From: Micromonospora sp. WMMD961
GTDB lineage: Bacteria; Actinomycetota; Actinomycetes; Mycobacteriales; Micromonosporaceae
Assembly (NCBI RefSeq): GCF_029626145.1
Contig: NZ_JARUBJ010000002.1
Coordinates: forward strand, 1,642,501-1,706,500
DNA length: 64,000 nucleotides
Direction of reading: 5' to 3'
Shown here one piece after another: positions 16,280 through 25,170 of this stretch (position 1 is the first letter of the stretch; every line of letters starts with the position of its first letter). The translations under genes and the position numbers were made by a program. The notes under the pieces were generated by a model that worked only from the letters and a program-made list of their open reading frames with translations, made no database searches and was not told where the DNA came from.

Positions 16280-18646
16280 GTGCTCCTCGCGTACCCGTTC
16301 CGCGTTCTCGTCCCTCGCCGGGCGGCGTCGGAGGCCGTCACGTCCACGGTGGTGACGCTGCTCCTTCTCGCCGGTGCCTTCGACCTGGTTCCGACACCGG
16401 TGGTGATCGCCCTGGCCGTCGGTGCCGGCGCCACGGTCGCCGGGGTGCGGCTCTCCCGGCTGGCCGGCCCAGGCGCCACCGGCCCACCGCCGCGCGCGGC
16501 GGGTGTGTTGCTCGACGCGGCGGTGGTGACCGCTGGTCTCACCGCTGTCGTGCTGCCCCTGGCCGCCCCCGGGCCGAGCTTCGCCGTGCTGGTCGGGTCG
16601 TTCGCGGTCGCGGTCCTCGCGGTGGGCGGTCTGCGTCGCCTCCCCGGCCGGACGCGTCCGTCGCCCGGGGCGCGGCTGCGCCGGCTGGTCGAGTCGGGCG
16701 GCCCGGCCGTGGGTCTGGCCCTCACCGGTTGGCTGCTGCTGCCCCGCGACGCCCTGCCCGATCCGGCCCGGCTGGTCGCCGCGTTGGCGCTCGGCGGGCT
16801 GGGCATGGCCGCGCTGGACGCGTTCGCGGGGCCACGCCGACGTTCGGACGCGGCGGTCTGCCGGGGCGGTGTCCTCCTCACCCTGGGTGGGTTGGTGCTG
16901 CTGGCCACGCTGGTGTCCGCACCGGCGGGCCGGGCGGCCCTGCTGGCCGTACCCCCGCTGGTGTTCGGGATGCTGCTCGTCGCGGTCGGTGCGGAGGCCG
17001 CGGGTGACGCGGAGCCGGTGCCGCCGGTCGCCGCGGCCTGGCCCCGGGCGGTGCTCCCGGCGGCGATGCTGCTGCTGGCGGGGGGTCTGCACCTGGGTGC
17101 CGGACGCGCCCCCGACCGGACGAGCGTGGTGTTGGCCCTGGCGGCGGTGCCGTCCCTGATGGTGCGCGAGCTGCTGCGGGCGGGTGAGGCGACCATCACC
17201 GAGCGGCGGGCCGCGCACCGCCGCCGCGCCGCCGGTGGGGTCCGGCACCGTGCGGCGCAACCGCGCTGGTTGGGCAGGTCGGAGCCGCCGCCCGCACCGC
17301 CCGCGTCCGCCGCCGACCCGGCCGCACCGACCACCGCGAGTGGCGTCGGCGCGTCCTGGCCCTCGGGTGCCGCCTGGCCAGCTGTCGACCGGCGGCCCGT
17401 TCCGGGAGGCGGTGGTCCGGGCGACCGGGCGGCCCTGCTGGACGCCCTGGCCACGATCGGTGACGTGCCGGCGCCGACCGGCGCGCTGCTGCTGGTGGAC
17501 CTGCACGGCACCGATTCGGTCGGCCCGACGGCCCGGGAGGACGTGCTGGCCGAGGCGGTGCACCGCGCCCGCGCGGTCATCGCTCCCGACGACCTGGTCA
17601 CCGGGTGCACGGGTGCCGGCTTCGCCGTGGTCACCGCCGCCGGTCCGGTGCTGGCGTACGCGCTGGGCACCCGGCTGCTGACCGCGCTCAGCCCGCCCTA
17701 TCCGCTGCCCGGCGCGGTGCTGCGGGTGCAGACGAGCATCGGGCTGGCCGAGGTGAGCGGGGCTGGGCCGGCGGATGTGCTCCGGCAGGCCGAGCTGGCC
17801 CGGCGACGGGCGGTGCAGTTGGGTCGCGACCGGGTCGAGTGGTACGACGCGTTCCTGGAGGAACAGCTGGTCCGTCGGCTCGACCTGGAGCGAGAGCTGC
17901 CCGGTGCGGTGGCCCGCGGCGAGTTGGACCTCGTCTACCAGCCGGTGCTCGACCTGGCCGACGGGCAACCGGTGGGCGCGGAGGCTCTGCTGCGGTGGCG
18001 GAGTCCGGTCCTCGGCACGGTGCTCCCGGCCGAGCTGCTGCCGGTCGCCGAGGACCTGGACCTGGTCGGCGAATTGGAGTGGTGGGTCCTGGACCGGGCC
18101 TGCCGGCAGTTGTCCAACTGGTCGGTGGGCGTCCGGGAGCTGTGGATGGCGGTCAACGTGACGACCCGGGAGCTGACCTCCCCCGACTTCGTGCAGCGGG
18201 CGGCGGCCGTGCTGGCCGCGTACGGGGTGCCGCCGGAGCGGCTCGTGGTGGAGGTGAGCGAGCCGCGGGTCGCCGCCGACCTGTCGACGGTGGTGGCCCG
18301 GCTGGCCGGGTTGCGGTCGTTGGGCGTACGCACCGCGTTGGACGACTTCCGGGCCGAACACGCTTCGCTGGCGCAGCTTCGCCGGCTGCCGATCGACCTG
18401 TTGAAGGTGGGCCCGGAGTTGGTGGGCGCGCGACCGGACGGGCAGCCGCCGCTGATCGACGTGGTGGTCAACGTCGGCGAGCGGCTGGGTGTGGAGATCG
18501 TCGCGGAGGAGTTGGAGTCGCCGGCCCAGGTGGAGAGGGCGCGCCGGGGCGGCTGCCGGTACGGGCAGGGGTTCGCGCTGGCCCGACCGGCGACGGCCGA
18601 ACGGGTCGAGGCGTACTTCGAGGAGTTCCCCTCCGCATCTCGCTGA
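16280..18646 (+). CDS. Membrane GGDEF-EAL protein with a degenerate GGDEF domain
   Basis: About 788 aa if translation starts at GTG 16280, which has AAGG 8 bases upstream; an ATG at 16229 in the same frame lacks one. Residues to about 300 hold many hydrophobic spans. The GGDEF site reads C-T-G-A-G-F (near residue 445), so cyclase activity is almost certainly lost. The EAL domain keeps EALLRW (E568), NVTTREL, the DDF aspartates, a lysine in LLKVG and AEELE, but the loop after DDF is RAEHAS instead of the usual GTGYSS. It is thus a phosphodiesterase or a c-di-GMP-binding receptor. Confidence 0.85.
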   Translation: MLLAYPFRVLVPRRAASEAVTSTVVTLLLLAGAFDLVPTPVVIALAVGAGATVAGVRLSRLAGPGATGPPPRAAGVLLDAAVVTAGLTAVVLPLAAPGPSFAVLVGSFAVAVLAVGGLRRLPGRTRPSPGARLRRLVESGGPAVGLALTGWLLLPRDALPDPARLVAALALGGLGMAALDAFAGPRRRSDAAVCRGGVLLTLGGLVLLATLVSAPAGRAALLAVPPLVFGMLLVAVGAEAAGDAEPVPPVAAAWPRAVLPAAMLLLAGGLHLGAGRAPDRTSVVLALAAVPSLMVRELLRAGEATITERRAAHRRRAAGGVRHRAAQPRWLGRSEPPPAPPASAADPAAPTTASGVGASWPSGAAWPAVDRRPVPGGGGPGDRAALLDALATIGDVPAPTGALLLVDLHGTDSVGPTAREDVLAEAVHRARAVIAPDDLVTGCTGAGFAVVTAAGPVLAYALGTRLLTALSPPYPLPGAVLRVQTSIGLAEVSGAGPADVLRQAELARRRAVQLGRDRVEWYDAFLEEQLVRRLDLERELPGAVARGELDLVYQPVLDLADGQPVGAEALLRWRSPVLGTVLPAELLPVAEDLDLVGELEWWVLDRACRQLSNWSVGVRELWMAVNVTTRELTSPDFVQRAAAVLAAYGVPPERLVVEVSEPRVAADLSTVVARLAGLRSLGVRTALDDFRAEHASLAQLRRLPIDLLKVGPELVGARPDGQPPLIDVVVNVGERLGVEIVAEELESPAQVERARRGGCRYGQGFALARPATAERVEAYFEEFPSASR

Positions 18647-18652
18647 ACCGGT

Positions 18653-19672
18653 TCATCCCCGCCGGGGTGGTGCGGTGCTGCCGCGCGGTGTGAGGTGGGG
18701 TGTCTCGTCCTGCACCCGGCCGGCCGGGTGTCCGCCGATGACGGCGAGAAGCTGACGGGCGGCGTGCGCGCCGTATGCCGCGATGTCCCGGCCCAGCGCT
18801 GTCAACGGCGGGTGCACCAGCCGGCACAGCGGCGAGTCGTCCCAGGCCACGACGGACAGATCCGCGGGCACGGTGAGCCCCATCTCCTGGGCCACGGAGA
18901 GCCCGGCGATGGCCATCACGTCGTTGTCGTAGATGACCGCCGTGGGCCGCTGGGCGGAGCTGAGCAGGCGGCGGGTAGCCCGGCCGCCCTCCTCGCCGGT
19001 GTAGTCGGACGAGACGGTGACGGCGTCGACCAGGCCGAGCCGCTGGCAGACCGCCGTGAAGGCCTCGGTGCGGATCTCGGTGTGCCGCAGGTCGGGCAGG
19101 CCGCCGACCCGGGCGATCCGCCGGTGTCCGAGCGCGACCAGGTACTCCACCGCCTCGGTCAGCGCGGCGGCGTCGTCGGACCAGAGACTGGCCAGCTCAC
19201 CGGTGCCGCCGGGCCCGCCGATCACCACCGCCGGCAGTTGGATCTGCTCCAGGGCGGGAATGCGACGGTCGTGGCTCCGCAGGTCGCAGACCAGCACCCC
19301 GTCGACCCGGCGTTCGCCCCACCAGCGCCGGTAGACCGCGATCTCGGCGTCGTGGTCGGCCACCACCTGGAGGGTCAGCGCGTACGAGCGGGCGGAGAGT
19401 TCGGCCTCGACGCCGCTGATCAGCGCCATGAAGAACGGCTCGACCCCGAGTGTCCGGGCCGGCCGGCACAGGGCCAGACCGACCGCCCCGGCGGCGGCGG
19501 CGGAGAGGGCTCGGGCGGCGCTGCTCGGGCTGAACCCGATCTCCGTGGCGATGGTCAGGATCCGCTGCCGGGTGGCTTCGGAGACGCCGGGCTGGCCGTT
19601 GAGCGCGTACGAGACGGCGCCCTTGGACACCCCGGCGCGTCGGGCGACGTCGGCGATTGTCGGCCGCTTCAC
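18653..19672 (-). CDS. LacI-family transcriptional regulator
   Basis: Regulator of 339 aa. The N-terminal helix-turn-helix with hinge helix is clear (TIADVARRAGVSKGAVSYALNG, then RILTIATEIGFSPSSAARALS), followed by a periplasmic-binding-protein-like sensor domain. It is divergent from a beta-mannosidase gene, with 75 bases between the regulator ATG and the first possible mannosidase start, so it probably represses mannosidase and itself and responds to a mannose-containing sugar. This is inference from context. Confidence 0.92.
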   Translation of the reverse strand: MKRPTIADVARRAGVSKGAVSYALNGQPGVSEATRQRILTIATEIGFSPSSAARALSAAAAGAVGLALCRPARTLGVEPFFMALISGVEAELSARSYALTLQVVADHDAEIAVYRRWWGERRVDGVLVCDLRSHDRRIPALEQIQLPAVVIGGPGGTGELASLWSDDAAALTEAVEYLVALGHRRIARVGGLPDLRHTEIRTEAFTAVCQRLGLVDAVTVSSDYTGEEGGRATRRLLSSAQRPTAVIYDNDVMAIAGLSVAQEMGLTVPADLSVVAWDDSPLCRLVHPPLTALGRDIAAYGAHAARQLLAVIGGHPAGRVQDETPHLTPRGSTAPPRRG

Positions 19673-19698
19673 CGGCGTGCTCCTTCGCTTTCCGGCCG

Positions 19699-19747
19699 TT
19701 GACAGCCCGGAACCCGGACCGTACGGTGGCTCAACTTATCCGGTTCA
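19699..19747 (+). promoter_or_regulatory. Candidate promoter and LacI operator for the beta-mannosidase
   Basis: TTGACA (19699-19704) and TACGGT (19722-19727) are separated by 17 bases, a good sigma-70-type promoter. Just after the expected start point lies GTTCA-G-TGAAC, a perfect odd-length palindrome, within CCGGTTCAGTGAACG. This position suits an operator for the divergent LacI regulator. Confidence 0.5.
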
Positions 19748-19783
19748 GTGAACGTCTTTCGATGCAGAAGATGTGGTGAAGCC

Positions 19784-22234
19784 TTGAGTCGACAGGCACT
19801 CTACGACGGTTGGATGCTGCGGGCAGCCCACGGAGCGCAGGTGCCACCCGACATCGCCGGACGGGCCGTGCCGGCGACCGTGCCGGGCTGCGTGCACACC
19901 GACCTGCTCGACGCCGGGCTGATCCCCGACCCCTGTCTCGACGACAACGAGCTGACGCTGGCCTGGATCGGGCGCACCGGGTGGACGTACCAGACGAGCT
20001 TCCGGCCGCCGTCCGGCGACCACGACCGGGTCGACCTGGTCTGTGCCGGCCTGGACACCGTCGCCACGATCGCCGTCAACGGCGTCGAGGTCGGCCGTAC
20101 CGAGAACATGCACCGCGGCTACCGGTTCGACGTCCGGTCGTCGCTGCGCGACGGCGACAACGACCTGGTGGTCGCGTTCGGCTCCGCGTACCGCTACGCC
20201 GAGGCGCAGCAGGAGCGACTCGGCGACCGACCGAACGCCTACCCGGAGCCGTTCCACTTCATCCGCAAGATGGCCTGCAACTTCGGCTGGGACTGGGGGC
20301 CGACACTGGTCACCGCCGGCATCTGGCAGGAGATCGGCCTGCACGCCTGGTCCACCGCCCGGCTGGCCACCGTCCGCCCACTGGTCACCATGGACGGCCG
20401 CGACGGCCGCGTCGAGCTGCACGTCGAGGTCGAGCGGGCGTCGGACGTCCCGCTGACCGTCCGGGCCGCCGTCGCCGAGGCCTGTGCCGACGTGGTCGTC
20501 CCGGCCGGGCAGCGCACGGCCGTGCTGACCCTCACCGTCCGCGAGCCGGCGCTCTGGTGGCCCCGGGGGTACGGCGACCAGGCGCGGCACCCCGTCGACG
20601 TGACCCTGTACGGGCCGGACGGCGACACGGTGGACACCTGGTCGCACCGGATCGGCTTCCGCTCGGTCCGACTGGACACCACGCCCGACGAGCACGGCAC
20701 CCCGTTCGCGTTGTCGGTCAACGACGTCCCGGTCTTCGTCCGCGGCGTCAACTGGATCCCCGACGACGTGTTCCCCACCCGGGTCACCCGCGACCGCCTC
20801 GCCGAGCGGTTCGACCAGGCCACCGAAGCCAACGTCAACCTGCTGCGGGTCTGGGGCGGCGGCCGGTACGAGTCGGCGGACTTCTACGACCTCGCCGACG
20901 AGCGTGGGCTGCTCGTCCAGCAGGACTTCCTCTTCGCCTGCGCCGCCTACCCGGAGGAGGAACCCTTCGGCACCGAGGTGGCCGCCGAAGCCGCCGAGCA
21001 GGTGACCCGGCTGTCGCCGTACCCGTCGCTGGTGCTCTGGACCGGCAACAACGAGAACATCTGGGGTTGGCACGACTGGGACTGGCAGCAGCCCCTCGCC
21101 GGACGCACCTGGGGGCGCGGCTACTACCTCGACGTGCTGCCCCGGATCGTCGGCGACCTCGACCCGACCCGCCCGTACTGGCCGGGCAGCCCCTGGTCGG
21201 GCAGCGACGCCATCCACCCCAACGACCCGGCGCACGGCACCACCCACATCTGGGACGTGTGGAACACCGACGACTACACGAAGTACCGGGAGTACGTGCC
21301 GCGCTTCGTCGCCGAGTTCGGCTACCAGGCCCCACCGGCGTACGCCACACTGCGCCGCGCGCTGAGCGACGAACCCCTCGCCCACGACTCACCGGGCATG
21401 GCACACCACCAGAAGGCGGCCAACGGTGACGCCAAACTCCAGCGCGGCCTGGACGCGCACCTGCCCGCCCCGGCGGACTTCGACGACTGGCACTACCTGA
21501 CGCAGCTCAACCAGGCCCGCGCGATCCAACTCGGGGTGGAGCACTTCCGCTCCCACCGGGACGTCTGCGCCGGCACCATCGTGTGGCAGCTCAACGACTG
21601 CTGGCCGGTGACCTCCTGGTCGGCCGTCGACGGCGACGGCCGCCGCAAACCCCTGTGGTACGCGCTGCGCCACGCGTACGCCGACCGGCTCCTCACCGTG
21701 CAACCGCGCGACGGTGGTCTCGCCCTGGTCGCGGTCAACGACGGCGGAACGCCGTGGCAAGCGTCGGCCTCGGTGACCCGGGTGACCCTCACCGGTGAGT
21801 CCCGGGCGAAGACGACGACGGCACTGGACGTCCCGGCGTACTCCTCGATCGTGCTGGCGCTGCCGGCGGACCTGGTCCGACCGGACGAAGGGCACCGTGA
21901 GTTGCTGGTCGCGGAGGCTGATGACACCACGGAGCGCGCCCTGTGGTTCTTCGCCGAGGACAGGGACGTGGACTGGCCTTCGGCGGCCTGGGACGCGACG
22001 GTCGAGCCGGTCGACGGCGGTCAGCAGGTCCGGGTCACGGCCCGCACCGTGCTCCGCGACCTGGCGCTCTTTGCGGACCGGCTGGATGCGACCGCCACTG
22101 TGGACGAAGCCCTGGTCACCCTGCTGCCGGGCGAGTCGGTGCTGTTCACCGTGCGCGCCGGGGCCCCGCTGGACCCGGCGGCTCTCGTCGCCCGCCCGGT
22201 GCTGCGCTGCGTCAACGACATCCGCCAACGCTGA
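19784..22234 (+). CDS. Beta-mannosidase, glycoside hydrolase family 2
   Basis: Cytoplasmic exo-enzyme of about 816 aa releasing mannose from beta-mannosides. A GH2 sugar-binding domain (VPGCVHTDLLDAGLIPDP) is followed by an Ig-like domain and a TIM barrel. The acid/base glutamate is in TGNNENIWGW and the nucleophile glutamate in VAEFGYQAP; FGWDWGP is also typical. No signal peptide. The start is uncertain: TTG 19784 gives a normal family N-terminus (LSRQALYDGW); GTG 19748 would add 12 residues with a fortuitous CRRC. Regulation by the divergent LacI protein is likely. Confidence 0.92.
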   Translation: MSRQALYDGWMLRAAHGAQVPPDIAGRAVPATVPGCVHTDLLDAGLIPDPCLDDNELTLAWIGRTGWTYQTSFRPPSGDHDRVDLVCAGLDTVATIAVNGVEVGRTENMHRGYRFDVRSSLRDGDNDLVVAFGSAYRYAEAQQERLGDRPNAYPEPFHFIRKMACNFGWDWGPTLVTAGIWQEIGLHAWSTARLATVRPLVTMDGRDGRVELHVEVERASDVPLTVRAAVAEACADVVVPAGQRTAVLTLTVREPALWWPRGYGDQARHPVDVTLYGPDGDTVDTWSHRIGFRSVRLDTTPDEHGTPFALSVNDVPVFVRGVNWIPDDVFPTRVTRDRLAERFDQATEANVNLLRVWGGGRYESADFYDLADERGLLVQQDFLFACAAYPEEEPFGTEVAAEAAEQVTRLSPYPSLVLWTGNNENIWGWHDWDWQQPLAGRTWGRGYYLDVLPRIVGDLDPTRPYWPGSPWSGSDAIHPNDPAHGTTHIWDVWNTDDYTKYREYVPRFVAEFGYQAPPAYATLRRALSDEPLAHDSPGMAHHQKAANGDAKLQRGLDAHLPAPADFDDWHYLTQLNQARAIQLGVEHFRSHRDVCAGTIVWQLNDCWPVTSWSAVDGDGRRKPLWYALRHAYADRLLTVQPRDGGLALVAVNDGGTPWQASASVTRVTLTGESRAKTTTALDVPAYSSIVLALPADLVRPDEGHRELLVAEADDTTERALWFFAEDRDVDWPSAAWDATVEPVDGGQQVRVTARTVLRDLALFADRLDATATVDEALVTLLPGESVLFTVRAGAPLDPAALVARPVLRCVNDIRQR

Positions 22235-22302
22235 GCCGACCTCGGGCGGCACGGCCGCCGAGGTCCCGAGCCGAACCGGGCCGCCGCTTGGTCACCACCC
22301 TG

Positions 22303-22351
22303 TCGCCGATGTCGCGGTATCCACGCGTGCGGGACACCGCGACATCGGCGA
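22303..22351. terminator. 16-bp hairpin downstream of the beta-mannosidase
   Basis: TCGCCGATGTCGCGGT and its exact reverse complement at 22336-22351 enclose a 17-base loop. It lies 68 bases after the beta-mannosidase stop in the convergent gap before cutC and is a likely terminator. Confidence 0.6.
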
Positions 22352-22384
22352 ACGATCTCCGTCTGAGGTGGGGTTGGGGTCCGG

Positions 22385-22458
22385 TGATCGTGCTGGATCC
22401 ATGAAGTAGTGGCCTCCCATCGTGGGGAGGCCACTACTTCCATGTTCGAGCACGATCA
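22385..22458. repeat. Long imperfect inverted repeat between convergent genes
   Basis: An inner perfect stem of 16 bp (GAAGTAGTGGCCTCCC, 22403-22418; complement 22425-22440) has a 6-base loop. It is flanked by a further perfect 10-bp pair (TGATCGTGCT, 22385-22394; complement 22449-22458) separated by 8 mismatched bases on each side. The whole 74-bp unit ends 28 bases before the cutC stop. It can terminate both convergent transcripts; the nested ends also resemble a miniature mobile element. Confidence 0.65.
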
Positions 22459-22485
22459 GCACGCCCGGGGCGCGATCCGGCGGGG

Positions 22486-23229
22486 TCAGGCGCGGGCGGC
22501 GGCGAGCACCTGGCCGACCAGGGCACCGGAGGTGCCGGAGCGCTCGTACTCGGGCCGGTTCAGGCTGCCGCCCATCAGCGGCGCCGGGTTGCGGTGCACG
22601 GCCGGGCTGTCCGAGCTGACCAGGGCCGCGAAGTGGTACTCGTCGGCACCCGTCGCCTCGACGATCCGGGCGATGTTGCGCGGGGTGATGCCACCACCGG
22701 GCATGACGACGATCCGTCCGGCGGCCCGGCGCACCAGCTCGGCGATGAGTGGGGCACCCTCCAGCACGCTGACCTCCTGGCCCGAGGTGAGCACCCGGTG
22801 TACGCCCAGCTCGATCAGCTGCTCCAGCGCCGCGTACGGGTCGCGGGTCATGTCGAACGCGCGGTGGAAGGTGATGCTGACGTCACCGGCGGCGGCGATC
22901 AACCGGCGGGTGGTCGGCACGTCGACGTCGCCATCGGCGGTCAACGCGCCGATCACGATGCCGTGCGCGCCGGCCGCGACGGCGGCCCGCACGTCCCGCT
23001 CCATCGCCTCGATCTCGAACGGCGAGTAGATGAAGTCGCCGGCCCGGGGCCGGACGATCACGTGGACCCGGATCCGGTTGACGGCGCGCAGTGTCGTCTC
23101 GATGGTGCCCAGGCTGGGGGTCAGGCCACCGTCGAAGAGCGCGGAGCACAGCTCCACCCGGTCGGCGCCGGCCTCCTCGGCGGCGACCGCTCCCTCGACG
23201 CTGTCGATGCAGATCTCGAATGTGCTCAT
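22486..23229 (-). CDS. cutC: CutC-family protein
   Basis: TIM-barrel protein of 247 aa of the CutC family, linked to copper homeostasis in E. coli but of unsettled biochemical role. Landmarks: FEICIDSVEGA, AGADRVELCSAL, FIYSPFEIEAM, VIGALTADGDVD, FHRAFDMTRDP, LTSGQ and VMPGGGITPRN. It is the last gene of an operon with an asparaginase-family protein and a glutamate-type ABC transporter, with no copper gene in sight. That suggests a role in small-molecule catabolism. A tandem repeat lies directly upstream and once allowed an ATGA overlap with the preceding gene. Confidence 0.9.
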   Translation of the reverse strand: MSTFEICIDSVEGAVAAEEAGADRVELCSALFDGGLTPSLGTIETTLRAVNRIRVHVIVRPRAGDFIYSPFEIEAMERDVRAAVAAGAHGIVIGALTADGDVDVPTTRRLIAAAGDVSITFHRAFDMTRDPYAALEQLIELGVHRVLTSGQEVSVLEGAPLIAELVRRAAGRIVVMPGGGITPRNIARIVEATGADEYHFAALVSSDSPAVHRNPAPLMGGSLNRPEYERSGTSGALVGQVLAAARA

Positions 23230-23243
23230 GACTCTTCCTTCTG

Positions 23244-23343
23244 GGTGCGAGACGATGCCGCTTCGGTGCGAGACGAGGCCGTTTCAGTGAGACGATGCCG
23301 CTTCAGTGAGACGAGGCCGCTTCGGTGCGGGACGAGGCCGCGG
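23244..23343. repeat. Five-unit tandem repeat at the asparaginase/cutC junction
   Basis: Five imperfect units of the pattern GGTGCGAGACGATGCCGCTTC: two of 21 bp (23244-23264, 23265-23285), two of 19 bp lacking two bases (23286-23304, 23305-23323) and a last partial one running into the asparaginase gene. On the minus strand a 21-bp unit encodes the in-frame heptapeptide EAASSRT. The 19-bp units break the frame and create the present stop of the asparaginase gene at 23303. Confidence 0.9.
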
Positions 23344-24304
23344 TCCAGTCGATGACGGCCGTGACGGCGCCGACCGGTTCGCCGCCGCCGAGCACCGGCA
23401 CCTGGCGCAGCGCGTCGGCGCCGCCCACCGGTACGCCGACGGCGTCGAGGGCGGCGAGCGCGATGGCGGTGGTGGCTCGGGGTGAACCGTCGACCACCTT
23501 CACCGCGACGGCGTGACCGTCCGGGGCGGCCACAGCGAGCACGCCCTCGGCCCCGCCCTTGGCCAGGACGCCGGGAAGCGCCCTCATCAGGTCGGTGTTC
23601 GGGTGCCCGTGCCAGCCGCCCACGTACTCCGGGTATCGGCGCATGGCCTGCGCGACCAGCGCCTCGTCGCTGCCGGCGGGTGCGGTGACCAACGCCTGGA
23701 ACGTGCGGGCCAGGCCGGTCAGCGGCAGGCCGAACAGGGGTGCGCCGCAACCGTCGACGGCGTGGTGCGCGATCGGAGTTCCGGCCAGCCGGGCGACCGC
23801 GGCGGCGGTCTCCCGCTGCAGCGGGTGCTCCGGGTCGAGATAGTCGTGGGTGCTCCAGGACCGGGCGACGGCGGCGACGAGCATCGCGGCGTGCTTGCCG
23901 GAGCAGTTCATCCGGATCCGGTCGCGCTGCCCGCCGGCGCGGATCAGCCGCTCCCGGGTCGGTTCGTCCTCCGGCCAGTCCACCGGGCAGCCGAGCGCGT
24001 CCGCGGTCAGGCCGACGCCGGCCAGCATCGCCCGGACCACAGCGACGTGCCGGTCGTCGCCGGTGTGGCTGCCGGCGGCGAGGGCCAGCGCCGGGCCGGT
24101 CAGCCCGTCGCCCGCCGCGACCCGGCAGGCCAGTGCCTGCACCGGCTTCAGCGTGGACCGGGGGAGCACCGGCTCGTCGGGTACGCCGGCGGCGAGGACG
24201 ACAGTGCCGTCCGGTGCGAGCACCACGACGCTGCCGTAGTGCCGGCTCTCGACGAAGCCGTTGCGGACGACCCGAGCCAGTTCGGCGTAACGGAAGATGG
24301 TCAC
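23303..24304 (-). CDS. Asparaginase II-family protein
   Basis: Protein of 333 aa, of the family of bacterial L-asparaginases unrelated to the classical E. coli enzymes. Landmarks: ESRHYGSVVVL, RSTLKPVQALA, GSHTGDDRHV, NCSGKHAAML and VDGCGAPLFG. GTG 24304 overlaps the TGA of the permease gene (GTGA), so the start is firm. The C-terminus ends in AASSRTEAASSH, coded by a tandem repeat; a frame change inside the repeat gives the stop. Co-location with a polar amino-acid ABC transporter suggests hydrolysis of imported asparagine or an asparagine conjugate. The exact substrate is inferred, not shown. Confidence 0.87.
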   Translation of the reverse strand: MTIFRYAELARVVRNGFVESRHYGSVVVLAPDGTVVLAAGVPDEPVLPRSTLKPVQALACRVAAGDGLTGPALALAAGSHTGDDRHVAVVRAMLAGVGLTADALGCPVDWPEDEPTRERLIRAGGQRDRIRMNCSGKHAAMLVAAVARSWSTHDYLDPEHPLQRETAAAVARLAGTPIAHHAVDGCGAPLFGLPLTGLARTFQALVTAPAGSDEALVAQAMRRYPEYVGGWHGHPNTDLMRALPGVLAKGGAEGVLAVAAPDGHAVAVKVVDGSPRATTAIALAALDAVGVPVGGADALRQVPVLGGGEPVGAVTAVIDWTAASSRTEAASSH

Positions 24305-25170
24305 CGGGGGGTGGTCCCTTCGATGAGCGGCGGGGGCAGGTCGGTCTTGCGTCCCCCGCGCCGGCCGCCGAAGCGACCGTTGTGCGCCTGGAGTACGCGG
24401 GCGAACTTCGACAGCGAGGCGTTGACCACGAGGTAGATCAGCGCCACCACCAGGAACGTCTGGATCAGCAGATGGGTGTACGACGAGAGCACCTGCCCGC
24501 TGTACAGCAGCTCGGTGTAGCTGACCACGAAGCCGAGCGAGGTGTCCTTGAGCAGCCCGACCAGTTGACTGACCAGGGACGGCGTGAGTTGGAGCAGCGC
24601 CTGGGGCAGGACCACCAGCGCCATCACCTGTCCACGGCGCAGCCCGACGGCGAGTCCGGCCTCGGTCTGCCCACGGTCCAGGGCCAGGATGCCGGATCGG
24701 AAGATCTCCGCGAACGCTGCCGAGTTGGACACCACCAGCGGCACCACGAGCTTCCAGAAGAGCGGGAAGTTCATCCCGTACTGCGGCAGCGCGAACAGCG
24801 TCACGTAGATCAGCAGCAGGGTGGGGACGGTCCGGAAGATCTCCACGTACGCGCCGGCCAGCCAGCGCAGCGGTCGGTGCGCGGAGAGGCGTCCGAGCGC
24901 CAGCAACAACCCGAGCACGGCGCTGAGCACGGCGGTCGCGGCGGCGGCCCGGACTGTGGCCCAGAGGCCGTTGAGCAGGTACCGCCAGATCGGCCAGGTG
25001 GTGAACGGTTCCCACCGGGCGGCGGCCAACTCGCCGTGGCTGGCGAACTGGTGAACGGCCGCCACTGCGGCGGCGACCAGCAGGACGGCACCCACCACTG
25101 TGGCGATCCGGATCCGCCGCTGGGCGCGCGGGCCGGGTTCGTCGAAGAGGATCTGTTGCGTCTTGTTCAT
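24301..25170 (-). CDS. Polar amino-acid ABC transporter permease (GluD-like)
   Basis: Permease of 289 aa. A hydrophobic anchor near residues 23-43, then the His/Glu/Gln/Arg-type permease core with several spans. The EAA-loop is visible as AGLAVGLRRGQVMALVVLPQAL. A charged tail (GGRRGGRKTDLPPPL) follows. Its ATG overlaps the stop of the preceding permease (ATGA), and its stop overlaps the start of the asparaginase gene. The two permeases should form the heterodimeric membrane channel. Confidence 0.93.
   Translation of the reverse strand: MNKTQQILFDEPGPRAQRRIRIATVVGAVLLVAAAVAAVHQFASHGELAAARWEPFTTWPIWRYLLNGLWATVRAAAATAVLSAVLGLLLALGRLSAHRPLRWLAGAYVEIFRTVPTLLLIYVTLFALPQYGMNFPLFWKLVVPLVVSNSAAFAEIFRSGILALDRGQTEAGLAVGLRRGQVMALVVLPQALLQLTPSLVSQLVGLLKDTSLGFVVSYTELLYSGQVLSSYTHLLIQTFLVVALIYLVVNASLSKFARVLQAHNGRFGGRRGGRKTDLPPPLIEGTTPR

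Noticed and set aside
16054..18361. Very long minus-strand open frames opposite the second GGDEF-EAL gene
   Set aside because: Compositionally biased (Arg, Pro, Gln, Gly) with no domain; shadow of the plus-strand gene.
19748..19783. Zinc-binding N-terminus (CRRC) of the beta-mannosidase
   Set aside because: It depends on using GTG 19748; family length and the TTG at 19784 suggest this stretch is probably untranslated leader.
23244..23343. CRISPR array
   Set aside because: The units are contiguous without unique spacers and are partly coding; it is a tandem repeat.
24305..25015. Extension of the asparaginase frame upstream on the minus strand
   Set aside because: It lies inside the permease gene in another frame; the GTGA overlap at 24304 gives a better start.
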